A stretch of 64,000 nucleotides of DNA. It comes from Bacteroidota bacterium. GTDB taxonomy: Bacteria; Bacteroidota; Bacteroidia; UBA4408. The notes below the pieces were generated by a model that had not been told where the DNA came from, searched no databases, and saw only the letters and a program-made list of their open reading frames with translations. The position numbers were made by a program, and so were the translations under genes. Positions 1 to 7,271 of this stretch are shown here, in pieces. The stretch is taken from positions 1-64,000 of the forward strand of contig JADKCP010000005.1 in the NCBI GenBank assembly GCA_016718805.1. The letters run 5' to 3'. Position 1 is the first letter of the stretch; every line of letters begins with the position of its first letter.

Positions 1-191
1 GTTAGCAGCAATGGGTTCTGGAATTTTTTAGGATAATTTCGTTTGTCGAAAATAAATAGAAATCTTAAATTTTAACACTATTAGCAGATAAACAAATTGA
101 CGACAAGAATGTACTTAGACAAAATAAAAAAAGCAGAATTAATAATACGTTTAAAGTTGTTTACAAGCCAGACGAAACAGTTCGCAATAAT

Positions 192-506
192 ATGAGGCAA
201 ATCAGTTTTGTTTTTAAAAACATATTTTTCTTTATCCTATCATATATTTTAGGAGCATTAATAACATTTGTCTTTTTTTATAAACCAAGTGGTTCAGAGC
301 CAAATTTAAAATATATTCTTTTTTGTTTGCTATATTTTTCAATACAACCTGGAATATTATTGTATTTATATGTTAGTAATAAAAATAAAGCATATCTAAA
401 TGCCTGTATTGTTTTGACAATTATACTTATGGCGCAATTAATTCCGTTAATAGTACAATACATTATCCATAAACCTGATGTCAATCCATATATTTATCAT
501 CAATAG
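192..506 (+). CDS. Small membrane protein of unknown function (cassette A)
   Basis: A 104-residue protein with three hydrophobic segments (about residues 7-29, 40-60 and 70-92), so a small integral membrane protein. I do not recognise a family. It is the only convincing gene of the first cassette, whose left edge lies at base 2: the window opens with GTTAGCAGC, the right-boundary sequence of an attC-like site lying off the left edge. The cassette closes at 656 with GCTGCTAAC, the reverse complement of its first bases. The ATG at 192 is the first in frame. The protein is very AT-biased, which is normal for a hydrophobic protein in this genome. Function is unknown. Confidence 0.6.
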   Translation: MRQISFVFKNIFFFILSYILGALITFVFFYKPSGSEPNLKYILFCLLYFSIQPGILLYLYVSNKNKAYLNACIVLTIILMAQLIPLIVQYIIHKPDVNPYIYHQ

Positions 507-650
507 CAATTAGTTGCCTCTAACTTGACAGACACCAACGTATCCAATCTGCGAGCAAGCATACATAGTGTGATAAGTGAAACTCAAAAATTTGTGGAAC
601 GACAGAACCCGGAAATACGTGACGTGCCGGCATCGTGTGAACCCACAGCT

Positions 651-856
651 GCTAACAGCGGCTACCAGATAAATTTTATTTTGGGCGGAAAGAAGGTCAA
701 TTAACTTTGAAGCCCGCTCAAACTTCCTGCAAGGAAAATATTGCAATATAAATTTCGGTAAGTAATTTCTCTATCTTTATTGCAATATTTTTAGCGGACT
801 GTCAGTGCTTCGAAAGCCCAAAACAAAATCCATCTGGTAGCCGCAAAACGTTATAG
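651..856 (+). repeat. attC-like recombination site 1
   Basis: Left boundary GCTAAC (651-656) and right boundary GTTATAG (850-856). The outer 5' arm carries AGCGGCTACCAG and the 3' arm carries its partner CTGGTAGCCGC, so the two ends can fold on each other. The inner arms carry ATATTGCAATAT. It is nearly identical to site 2 over most of its length, although the cassette-specific bases at the left boundary differ (GCTGCTAAC here, GCCTATAAC in site 2). Confidence 0.85.
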
Positions 857-952
857 GCAAAGCGGTCTGGAATTTATTTCATATTTTCGTTTTACAAATA
901 ATTATACAATATCTAGACTCCATTTTTAATTGACTAATACGTAAAACTGAAA

Positions 953-1219
953 ATGCTTAATCCATTTGGTGGAACAATTTTTAACTTTTTCGGTGCTTGC
1001 ACACGTTGGACTTTATATGGAATTAAACGAACTTTTACAAACGACAGACCCATTTCGTTTAAAGAATTTTTGAATGGACCAACCAAAAGCGATGATTTTT
1101 TTGACAGTTATGGACACGAGCTTAATAATAAATGGATTGGTTTTGTAACTATAGTTCTTATTGCTTTCGCGCTTATGAAACTGGAGTATATCTTTCATTT
1201 ATTAATTGCAAGCTTTTAA
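953..1219 (+). CDS. Small membrane protein of unknown function (cassette B)
   Basis: An 88-residue protein with one clear C-terminal transmembrane segment (about residues 60-86) and a weakly hydrophobic, aromatic N-terminus. The middle is polar (DRPISFKEFLNGPTKSDDFF). I recognise no family. It is the sole gene of a 477-bp cassette (851-1327) whose ends are complementary, TTATAGGC at the start and GCCTATAA at the end. The start is the first ATG of the frame. A plus-strand gene followed closely by an attC-like site fits the cassette layout. Function cannot be inferred. Confidence 0.55.
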   Translation: MLNPFGGTIFNFFGACTRWTLYGIKRTFTNDRPISFKEFLNGPTKSDDFFDSYGHELNNKWIGFVTIVLIAFALMKLEYIFHLLIASF

Positions 1220-1320
1220 CTACTGCATAAACGACAATTTGGAAAAACTAAGACAGACGAAAGAGAGTAAGACCAAAACTTAATAAATAGGACGTGACAA
1301 CCAGGGCGTGACCGCTCAGC

Positions 1321-1527
1321 CTATAACAGCGGCTACCAGATAAATTTTATTTTGGGCGGACAGAAGGTTAATTAACTGCAAAGCTCGCTCAAACTTCCTG
1401 CAAGGAAAATATTGCAATATAAATTTCGGTAAGTAATTTTTTTATCTTTATTGCAATATTTTTGACGAAGCGACAGTGCCACGAAAGCCCAAAATAAAAT
1501 CCATCTGGTAGCCGCAAAACGTTATAG
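1321..1527 (+). repeat. attC-like recombination site 2 (best-preserved example)
   Basis: Boundaries CTATAAC (1321-1327) and GTTATAG (1521-1527). Anatomy from outside in: the 5' outer arm 1325-1357 and the 3' outer arm 1487-1523 pair over about 30 nt, broken by a CC/TT mismatch and by extra A residues next to GTT. Next comes a less paired zone with TTAATTAA on the left and GACAGTGCCACG on the right. The inner arms are two copies of AAATATTGCAATA in inverted orientation, giving a 14-bp perfect stem. Unpaired bases on one side are what make an attC hairpin directional in known integrons. Confidence 0.88.
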
Positions 1528-1543
1528 GTAATTTTGCCAGGAC

Positions 1544-2017
1544 ATGAAAACAAACGAATATACTTTGGACAAGAATATTTGGACAGTAAAGGACTTTGAC
1601 CAAATGGACTGGCATGACAATGCAATCCATTCTCTCTCATTCAGACGAAAGGACGAACATGCTAAAGGTGACATTTTATTTGACATCGATTATATTTTAA
1701 AGTGGGTGACACCGATTGACAAAGGACAAATATTTTTTTGGGTTGCTCCTTGCACTTTACTTTTTCATGACACATTTGACCTTGAAATAAACATTAAAAC
1801 AAATGAATTTTTCTTAAGTGTTAAAGAAGTTAATGGAATAGAACTTACAGAAAAAACACCTGACTTAGTTGGTGGCTTTGTATACTCTTGGACAATTGAC
1901 TTACTTATAGGACACATAAAGTTCAAATCATCGGGGTTTACTCAGACTCTTCGTGCAAAACCAATTTATACAAATTCAAAATGTCTTACCATGGACGAAA
2001 GAGCAATAGTGAATTGA
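1544..2017 (+). CDS. Cassette protein of unknown function, WHDxxIHS motif (cassette C)
   Basis: A 157-residue soluble protein without signal peptide or membrane segments. Near the N-terminus it has a DWHDNAIHSLSF stretch followed by alternating hydrophobic and charged residues that look like a mostly beta fold, and it ends in a basic segment. Short proteins with a W-H-D motif near the N-terminus occur among immunity-like and contact-system families, but I cannot assign one. The cassette (1522-2056) has matching ends, TTATAGGTA and TACCTATAA. Fourteen of its 15 Asp codons are GAC, unlike the core genes in the right half of the window, which points to a foreign origin. Confidence 0.7.
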   Translation: MKTNEYTLDKNIWTVKDFDQMDWHDNAIHSLSFRRKDEHAKGDILFDIDYILKWVTPIDKGQIFFWVAPCTLLFHDTFDLEINIKTNEFFLSVKEVNGIELTEKTPDLVGGFVYSWTIDLLIGHIKFKSSGFTQTLRAKPIYTNSKCLTMDERAIVN

Positions 2018-2049
2018 CACGCTTAGACAACCAAAGTAGGCAAAACTAC

Positions 2050-2256
2050 CTATAACAGCGTGCAAGCGAGATGTCTTATTTTGGGCGGTCTGTAGGTTTA
2101 TTAAATCATTACCTCGCTCCTACTTCCTGCAAGAAAAAATATTGCAATATATTTTAAGGTTGAAATTTGTGTAACTTTATTGCAATATTTTTGACGATAA
2201 GACAGTGCTACGAAAGCCCAAAATAAAACACCTCGCCTGCACGCAGAACGTTATAT
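2050..2256 (+). repeat. attC-like recombination site 3
   Basis: Boundaries CTATAAC (2050-2056) and GTTATAT (2250-2256). The outer arms are a different sequence from sites 1 and 2 but keep the pairing: AGCGTGCAAGCGAG on the left and CTCGCCTGCACGC on the right. The 5' arm continues with ATGTCTTATTTTGGGC and the 3' arm begins GCCCAAAATAAAACA. The inner ATATTGCAATAT arms are intact. Confidence 0.87.
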
Positions 2257-2361
2257 GAGATTTTTGCTGTAGCCCATACATACCAAAACAATCCACACTA
2301 TTTGACAAATTAAATTAAAAATAGTTGCACATTCGGACAACTTAACTTACATTTGTTGCGT

Positions 2362-2706
2362 ATGAATAATGAAAAAATTAGGACAATAATTTTATACAAA
2401 GATTACTTCTCTAGCTTCCTAGAAAATCAGAAGCAGAAAGTAAAGGACAAAATTATTTGGACTTTTAGACTGATTGAAAATATTAGACAAGTACCGGATG
2501 ATTACTTGAAACATATTGAGGGGACAGATGGACTTTATGAAATTCGAATTCAACAAGGGAGCGACATATTTCGAATTTTCTGTTTTTTTGACTCAGGAAA
2601 ACTAGTTGTTCTTGCTAATGGATTTCAGAAAAAAACTCAAAAGACACCTAAATCAGAAATTGAAAAAGCACTTAAAATAAAACATGAATATGAAACAGAA
2701 AAGTAA
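2362..2706 (+). CDS. RelE/Gp49-like toxin of a type II toxin-antitoxin pair (cassette D)
   Basis: A 114-residue basic protein with the pattern of the phage Gp49/HigB branch of the RelE toxin family: an N-terminal helical part (FLENQKQKVKDKIIWTF), then GLYEIRIQQGSDIFRIFCFF and a C-terminal KKTQKTP-EIEKA segment. Family members are mRNA interferases or related translation inhibitors. I start at the ATG at 2362 rather than the TTG at 2353. A TACATTTG box at 2348-2355 resembles the Bacteroidota -7 element, which would give an almost leaderless message. The gene overlaps the antitoxin gene by 23 bp, typical of these operons. Confidence 0.8.
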   Translation: MNNEKIRTIILYKDYFSSFLENQKQKVKDKIIWTFRLIENIRQVPDDYLKHIEGTDGLYEIRIQQGSDIFRIFCFFDSGKLVVLANGFQKKTQKTPKSEIEKALKIKHEYETEK

Positions 2707-2992
2707 TTTAAAAACACTTGACCAATTTGTGGAAGAAAATTATGGAAAAATTGGAACTCGAAAACGAGATAAGTTAGAGAAAGGCTATGAAGCGTTCAAA
2801 CTTGGAGTTTTACTTCAACAAGCTCGTTTAGAAAAAGGTTTAACCCAAGAAGAATTAGCTGAAAAGTGTGGGACAAACAAAGGATACATTTCAAAAATTG
2901 AAAACAATATCAAAGAAGCTCGTATCTCGACACTTCAGAAAATTGTTGAACTTGGATTGGGCGGACACTTGGAACTTTCCATTAAACTATAA
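2684..2992 (+). CDS. HTH (XRE-type) antitoxin partner of the Gp49-like toxin
   Basis: A 102-residue protein whose C-terminal half is a helix-turn-helix of the Cro/C1 type (about residues 42-98): LGVLLQQARLEKGLTQEELA, then KCGTNKGYISKIE and a recognition-helix-like segment. The N-terminal 40 residues likely contact the toxin. It starts inside the end of the toxin gene, so the two are translationally coupled; a second ATG lies 6 bp further in. Known antitoxins of this layout repress their own operon. Toxin-antitoxin pairs are a common cargo of large chromosomal integrons, where they are thought to stabilise the array. Confidence 0.8.
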   Translation: MNMKQKSNLKTLDQFVEENYGKIGTRKRDKLEKGYEAFKLGVLLQQARLEKGLTQEELAEKCGTNKGYISKIENNIKEARISTLQKIVELGLGGHLELSIKL

Positions 2993-3018
2993 CGCTTTCC
3001 CTCCGAAACAAAAACCTC

Positions 3019-3226
3019 ATATAACAGCGTGCAAGCGAGATGTCTTATTTTGTGCGGTCTGAAGGTTTATTAAATAATTACCTCGCTCCTACTTCCTGCA
3101 AGAAAAAATATTGCAATATATTTTAAGGTTGAAATTTGTGTAACTTTATTGCAATATTTTTGACTACAAGACAGTGCAACGAAAAGCCCAAAATAAAACA
3201 CCTCGCCTGCACGCAGAACGTTAGCG
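3019..3226 (+). repeat. attC-like recombination site 4
   Basis: Boundaries ATATAAC (3019-3025) and GTTAGCG (3220-3226). Same outer-arm class as site 3 (GCGTGCAAGCGAG paired with CTCGCCTGCACGC) and almost the same sequence throughout. The bases outside the boundaries differ, as expected if each cassette brings its own edge. Confidence 0.87.
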
Positions 3227-3258
3227 GTAATTATCAGAAACCACCCAATTTATAAGTT

Positions 3259-3646
3259 ATGAGTAGACTCTTTATCTTTTTGGTGTTATTGTCTCTGAAG
3301 GCTTTCGGGCAGACAAATTGACTTGATTTCGATCACGTAAAACGTGGGCTTGGAGAAATCAGCAATTCTCAGAACACAATAGTTATTTTGCACCAAAGAA
3401 ATTGAAGAACAGAGTACAGAGCCATAAATTCAAATTCAAAATTAAATACAAAGCAATTTTAGACTTTTTTATTGGAATTGGGGCGTAAGAGGACTTGTAG
3501 AACCCGCATCTTACACGCATCATTTAAAGGTAAAATTCAAGACCCCAAGAAACGTTCAATTAATTTTTAATAAGCGGAAAAAAAGGTACAACATACAGAG
3601 ACAAGATTCTCAAATTGGAGTTTCATTTAAACTGACCGTAGAATAA
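3259..3646 (+). pseudogene. Broken gene for a small secreted protein (cassette E)
   Basis: An ATG at 3259 opens a clean signal peptide (MSRLFIFLVLLSLKAFGQ). An in-frame TGA follows two codons later, and the same frame resumes (LDFDHVKRGLGEISNSQ) up to another stop. Further down, a different frame ends in a plausible beta-strand terminus (QIGVSFKLTVE) and a stop at 3646. The reading frame is therefore interrupted by at least one nonsense codon and one frameshift. The cassette ends match (TTAGCG at 3221, CGCTAA before 3661), so the cassette structure outlived its gene. The original product was probably an exported protein of about 125 residues. Confidence 0.5.
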
Positions 3647-3654
3647 CTAACTAA

Positions 3655-3857
3655 CGCTAACAGGCTTATGGTAAATGTCTTATTTGGGGCGGACAAAAGG
3701 TTTATTATCTGATTACCTCTCCTAAGTTTCCTGCTACAAAATATTGCAATATATATTTCGGTAAAAATTTGTTTATTTGTTGCAATATTTTTGACTTGAA
3801 GACAGTGCTACGAAAGCCCCAAATAAAACACAGCTGCCAAGCCGCAAAACGTTAGCA
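3655..3857 (+). repeat. attC-like recombination site 5
   Basis: Boundaries CGCTAAC (3655-3661) and GTTAGCA (3851-3857). A third outer-arm class: GGCTTATGGTAAATG on the left and CAGCTGCCAAGCCGC on the right, with a matching inner part (TTATTTGGGGC against GCCCCAAATAA). In this inner part both arms changed from TTTTGGGC/GCCCAAAA to TTTGGGGC/GCCCCAAA, a compensatory change that preserves pairing. Confidence 0.85.
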
Positions 3858-3910
3858 CCAATATTATGAATTGAGCATTCCTGAAATAGGTTGACACAAA
3901 ATCAACCAAA

Positions 3911-4121
3911 ATGAAGACAGAAAAGGACCAAAAAAAATCGGAACCTGCCGAAAAAAACAGGACTATGTAGAGCTTCTTATGCTCTTAAAAAAGATTGTTG
4001 ACCTTGTTTCTAATGGTCGTATATCCAAAAAGCTGCTGCTAAAAAGTACAACGTTTCGCGTTCAAGCCTTGATTATTGGATGAATAAATTTAGTACTTTA
4101 GAGGAAAAGAAACGACTATGA
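3911..4121 (+). pseudogene. IS3 orfA (HTH protein), copy 1, frameshifted
   Basis: The ATG at 3911 begins MKTEKDQKKSEPAEK, then frame is lost. Pieces of the helix-turn-helix are readable in other frames (LVSNGRISK..AAKKYNVSRSSLDYW). It ends at TGA 4119-4121, overlapping the orfB ATG by ATGA. In an intact element this protein binds the terminal repeats and is the upstream half of the transposase. Confidence 0.7.
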
Positions 4122-5180
4122 GCAAAGACAAAGAACTCAAAAAACTCAGACAACGTATTGAAGAATTGGAGTTTATTAAAGACTTCCAGCAAGATCTTAT
4201 CGTAGAATACGAGATTGAAACCGGTGACTTAAAATCAAAAAGTATTTACCCGAGCAACTAGCAAAAGAGATAGAGCAGAAAAGAAAAAGGCACAGTAAAA
4301 CTGCTCTGTGAGATGTTCGGGATTAGCCGTCAAGCCTATCACAAACGATTGAAGAAAATTGAAAAGCTCCAAGAACAAAGAGCTGTAATACTCGATTTAA
4401 TCAAGCCGGTTCGTAAAAACATGCATCGAATAGGAACTATTAAAATCTATGACATAATTAAAAACGATATGACTGAAAATACTATTAAAATGGGGCGTGA
4501 CAAGCTTTGACTTTCTTAGATTTGAAAGAATGCTTATGCCTAAAAGAAGAATTATACCAAGACAACCAACTCCTTCCATCGATTCCGTAAATACAAAATA
4601 TTGTCAAAGACATCGTTGTCAAAAGACCTGAGCAAGTTTGGGTGAGTGATATAACCTACATAAAAACAGAAACCAAGTTTGAATATTTAAATCTCATTAC
4701 AGACTATTATTCAAAACGGATTGTGGGCTATTATCTTTCCGACAACTTAAAGACTGAAGGAACTTTAAAAGCGCTTGAAATGGCTATCAAATCCAGAAAA
4801 TATCCTAATCGAAAACTCATTCATCACTCGGATAGAGGCTTTCAATACTGCTCCCCCATTTACACACAGATGCTCATTGAAAACAAGATAAAAATAAGTA
4901 TGACAGGAATTCTGATCCTTATGAAAATGCAATTGCTGAACGTGTGAATGGAATCCTAAAAGACGAATTTGATATTGCTGAAGGTTTTATTAATCACATT
5001 CAGGCTGTGAAAGAAATTAACTACGCGATTAACACGTATAACAGCTTTAGGCCGCACTTCAGCTGCGAAATGATGACACCTGACCAAGCTCACGCAAATG
5101 GTAAATACGAGCTTAAAAAATGGGGAGGTCGCAGAAAATACAACAAAGCTAAAAGCGCAGAAACGGAAAGGTTATTCTGA
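4118..5180 (+). pseudogene. IS3 orfB (DDE integrase), copy 1, multiply frameshifted
   Basis: Readable fragments in order: a coiled coil starting MSKDKELKKLRQRIEELE, the HTH-like MFGISRQAYHKRLKK, then the integrase core with VSDITYIKTETKFEYLNL (first catalytic Asp), HHSDRGFQYCS (second Asp) and a C-terminal piece beginning MNGILKDEFDIAEGF. The catalytic Glu region (ENAIAERVN in copy 2) is split by an indel near 4905. Here the C run at the HHSDRG region keeps the correct frame (QYCSPIYTQM), whereas copy 2 lost two C's, so the two copies are broken at different places and a consensus would be intact. Confidence 0.75.
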
Positions 5181-5427
5181 TAATTTTTTGAACCGAAGTG
5201 TTCATGAAAAAATTATCGGAAATAACATCTTGCACAAACTAATTACAATGAAAAATAAATCTAATTTTAACCAATGAAATCTGTCAACCTATTTCAGTAC
5301 AAGACAATAAAGATTGTAGCCAAGTGGCGTTGAACAAAAATTGCTTTTTAATTTGACAGTTTGCCAATAGAATTTCGTGACAATTGTGTTTGTGTTTTTG
5401 GTAACTTGACACTTGAATTTTTGACTT

Positions 5428-5553
5428 GACATTCACTCGCTGACACTTGTTACGTGACTTGCACTCGTGGACATTCAAGCCCAGACTTTTGTTTCGTGAC
5501 ATTTTTGCGCTGACAACTATTTCGTGACGTTCACTCTTAGACAATTTTATTGA
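5428..5553 (+). repeat. 14-bp periodic degenerate repeat, copy 1
   Basis: The trinucleotide GAC occurs at 5428, 5442, 5456, 5470, 5484, 5498, 5512, 5526 and 5540, exactly every 14 bases. The other 11 bases are loosely conserved (for example GACATTCACTCGCT, GACACTTGTTACGT, GACATTTTTGCGCT). Fourteen is not a multiple of three, so this is not a protein repeat. It lies between the right end of the IS3 copy and the next attC-like site, in DNA with no credible gene. A second copy is at 15188. Function unknown. Confidence 0.7.
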
Positions 5554-5678
5554 CATTTGTGTTGCTCGGTTTTTTCAATGTGGACAAACACAATTGAGTG
5601 GACTGTATTAGAAATTTGTTCAAAGCAATTTTTGTAAAGTGTGCAGTAAATTCGAAAATGTGTGCCGGAGCCCTCAGC

Positions 5679-5885
5679 ATATAACAGCGTGCAAGCGAGA
5701 TGTCTTATTTTGGGTGGTCTGAAGGTTTATTAAGTTTGAAGCTCGCTTGATATTCCTGCAAGAAAAAATATTGCAATATATTTTAAGTTTATAATTTGTG
5801 TAACTTTATTGCAATATTTTTGACGATAAGACAGTGCAACGAAAGCCCAAAATAAAACACCTCGCCTGCACGCAGAACGTTATAA
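5679..5885 (+). repeat. attC-like recombination site 6
   Basis: Boundaries ATATAAC (5679-5685) and GTTATAA (5879-5885). Outer-arm class of sites 3 and 4. The left boundary GCATATAA does not match the start of the cassette it closes (TTAGCAC at 3852), but it does match the start of the cassette at 13604 (TTATATGC). This marks the preceding cassette as a chimera. Confidence 0.87.
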
Positions 5886-5993
5886 CTAATAGGGCGAAAA
5901 AAATCAGAAATAGACATTTTCTTGGTTAATTTTATTAGAATTTTGTGCTAAATATTTGGACAAACTTTCACATATTTTTCATAAATTTGGACT

Positions 5994-6518
5994 ATGAGTA
6001 AACCCAGACACGAGCCTTTAGACTTCATCATTGACAAGCTAACAAATTCAATCGAAAACACATCGACAGGTGAAGTTTTTGATACAGAAATTGTTAGAAT
6101 GACACCTAAGCTTGTAACGGAAATTAAAAAGGCAGATTGGAATTTTGATTGGTCAAAGGAAATTAAAGACAAATCCAAAGAAGTTTTTAAACTCACAACT
6201 GTAAATAACCCGACAATTATTCAAGGACTTGTAAGTATTGAAGACAAACAAGACCACATTTTTATGCACTTAATTGAAAGCGCAAAATTTAACAAGAATA
6301 AAGATAAAGTTTATTTAGGTGTTCCAGGAAATCTTGTTGCTTATGCTTGCAAGGTTTCAGTTGACAAAGGTTATCAAGGGTTTCTTGCCTTTGACGCTAA
6401 GACAGCGTTAATCAAACACTATCAAGAATCACTTTATGCAACTCATTTTCGTGGACTAAGAATGTTTATTGAAACCAATGCTGCATTAAGACTAATTTCA
6501 CAATATTTTAAATCGTAA
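5994..6518 (+). CDS. GNAT-like cassette protein, possible toxin of a two-gene unit (cassette G)
   Basis: A 174-residue soluble protein. The C-terminal half (about residues 85-165) reads like a degenerate GNAT fold: IFMHLIESAKFNKNKDKVYL, then GNLVAYACKVSVDKGYQGFLAF and ALIKHYQESLYATHFRGLRM, where the VDKGYQG loop resembles the acetyl-CoA binding turn. I know similar GNAT-like proteins from two-gene units in Bacteroidota, but I cannot name the family. A TAAATTTG box (5982-5989) directly precedes the ATG, suggesting a leaderless message. The 54-aa partner starts 5 bp after the stop. Cassette ends TTATAACTA and TAGTTATAA match. Confidence 0.65.
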   Translation: MSKPRHEPLDFIIDKLTNSIENTSTGEVFDTEIVRMTPKLVTEIKKADWNFDWSKEIKDKSKEVFKLTTVNNPTIIQGLVSIEDKQDHIFMHLIESAKFNKNKDKVYLGVPGNLVAYACKVSVDKGYQGFLAFDAKTALIKHYQESLYATHFRGLRMFIETNAALRLISQYFKS

Positions 6519-6523
6519 ACAAA

Positions 6524-6688
6524 ATGGGACTAATCAGAGAACCGAAAAATGTTGATTTCACTTCTCAATCTAAACCTTGGACAGAAATTGAACTTCGTGA
6601 CTTCAGAAAGTTAATGAATGAAATTAAAGCTAAGAATGCTAAACCGAAAGTCAGAATTTTGACGGGGAAGAAAAAGGTTACTGCTTAA
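6524..6688 (+). CDS. 54-aa partner of the GNAT-like protein
   Basis: A short ORF, ATG 6524 to TAA 6686-6688, separated by 5 bp from the upstream stop codon. It is charged and helical, begins MGLIREPKNVDFTSQSKPWT and ends in a basic tail (ILTGKKKVTA). The N-terminal motif with conserved-looking Pro, Trp and Thr residues resembles small partner proteins encoded after GNAT-like toxins. The two genes fill the 858-bp cassette, so they probably work together, perhaps as toxin and antitoxin. That role is inference. Confidence 0.6.
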   Translation: MGLIREPKNVDFTSQSKPWTEIELRDFRKLMNEIKAKNAKPKVRILTGKKKVTA

Positions 6689-6925
6689 TTTTCTGTTGCA
6701 AGAATTGACAACCACGGCACGCCCTACTAGTTATAACAGCGGCTACCAGATAAATTTTATTTGGGGCGGTCAGATGGTTGATTAACGGATTACCTCGCTC
6801 AAACTTCCTGCTAGAAAATATTGCAATATAAATTTCGGTAAGTAATTTTTTTATCTTTATTGGGTAACTACATACGAGTTACAGCAGATTAGTTTTGAAA
6901 ATTGACTTTCACCTTTCCGCATTTT

Positions 6926-7051
6926 TTAATTTTTGCTTTTGGGCTTAGCCTTTGATTTTTCTTTGGGCTTCGGATTGCCTTTAACCGCAGCCTTTACGAT
7001 TGCGGTAAAAATTGCCTCTGTTTCCTTCGCGGTTTTCTTATCCTTACTCAT
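6926..7051 (-). CDS. 41-aa Lys-rich protein in the IS1595-family transposon
   Basis: Starts with ATG at 7051-7049, overlapping the stop of the XRE gene as ATGA, and ends at TAA 6928-6926. The sequence begins MSKDKKTAKETEAIFTAIVK and continues into a Lys/Pro-rich tail (GNPKPKEKSKAKPKSKN). The tight overlap suggests translational coupling. Its charge suggests nucleic-acid or partner-protein binding. No family recognised. Confidence 0.55.
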   Translation of the reverse strand: MSKDKKTAKETEAIFTAIVKAAVKGNPKPKEKSKAKPKSKN

Positions 7052-7269
7052 TGCGCAAAGTTAAAAAAATCCTTTACAGGTACACCATAGCAATCCGCTA
7101 GTATTTTTAATGTCGAAACTCTAACAGATAATTTTCCTGTTTCCATTCGGGATAAATTGCCCTGTGGCATTCCTGTTATTTTAGAAACCTCCGTTAATAC
7201 CAATCCTTTTCTAATTCGGGCAACTGTTATTTCAATACCCATTTTTATTAAAAACTCCTTTTCAGTCAT
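7048..7269 (-). CDS. XRE-family HTH regulator in the IS1595-family transposon
   Basis: A 73-residue protein that is almost entirely a Cro/C1 helix-turn-helix: an N-terminal helix (EFLIKMGIEITVARIRKG), the turn region SKITGMPQGNLSRMETGK, and LKILADCYGVPVKDFF at the end. Its start lies 2 bp after the transposase stop, and its own stop overlaps the next small gene, so it is part of one minus-strand operon. It probably regulates the transposon's own expression or acts as the antitoxin-like partner of a neighbour. Confidence 0.8.
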   Translation of the reverse strand: MTEKEFLIKMGIEITVARIRKGLVLTEVSKITGMPQGNLSRMETGKLSVRVSTLKILADCYGVPVKDFFNFAQ

Positions 7270-7271
7270 AT

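Larger units (their letters stand above)
3882..5296 (+). mobile_element. IS3-family insertion sequence, copy 1 (decayed)
   Basis: Terminal inverted repeats TGAAATAGGTTGACA (left) and TGTCAACCTATTTCA (right) bound a 1415-bp element encoding an HTH orfA and a DDE integrase-type orfB. It is more than 95 percent identical by eye to copy 2 at 13634-15056, but it has lost single bases at several homopolymers and is not functional. No target duplication is seen: TCC on the left against GTA on the right. About 10 bp of left flank and about 380 bp of right flank, plus the next attC-like site, are also shared with copy 2, so more than simple transposition happened here. Confidence 0.85.

Noticed and set aside
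1389..1640. Minus-strand reading frames inside attC-like sites and their neighbours
   Set aside because: The repeat leaves similar open frames in several places because its sequence is conserved. None has a start, composition or homologous look of a gene.
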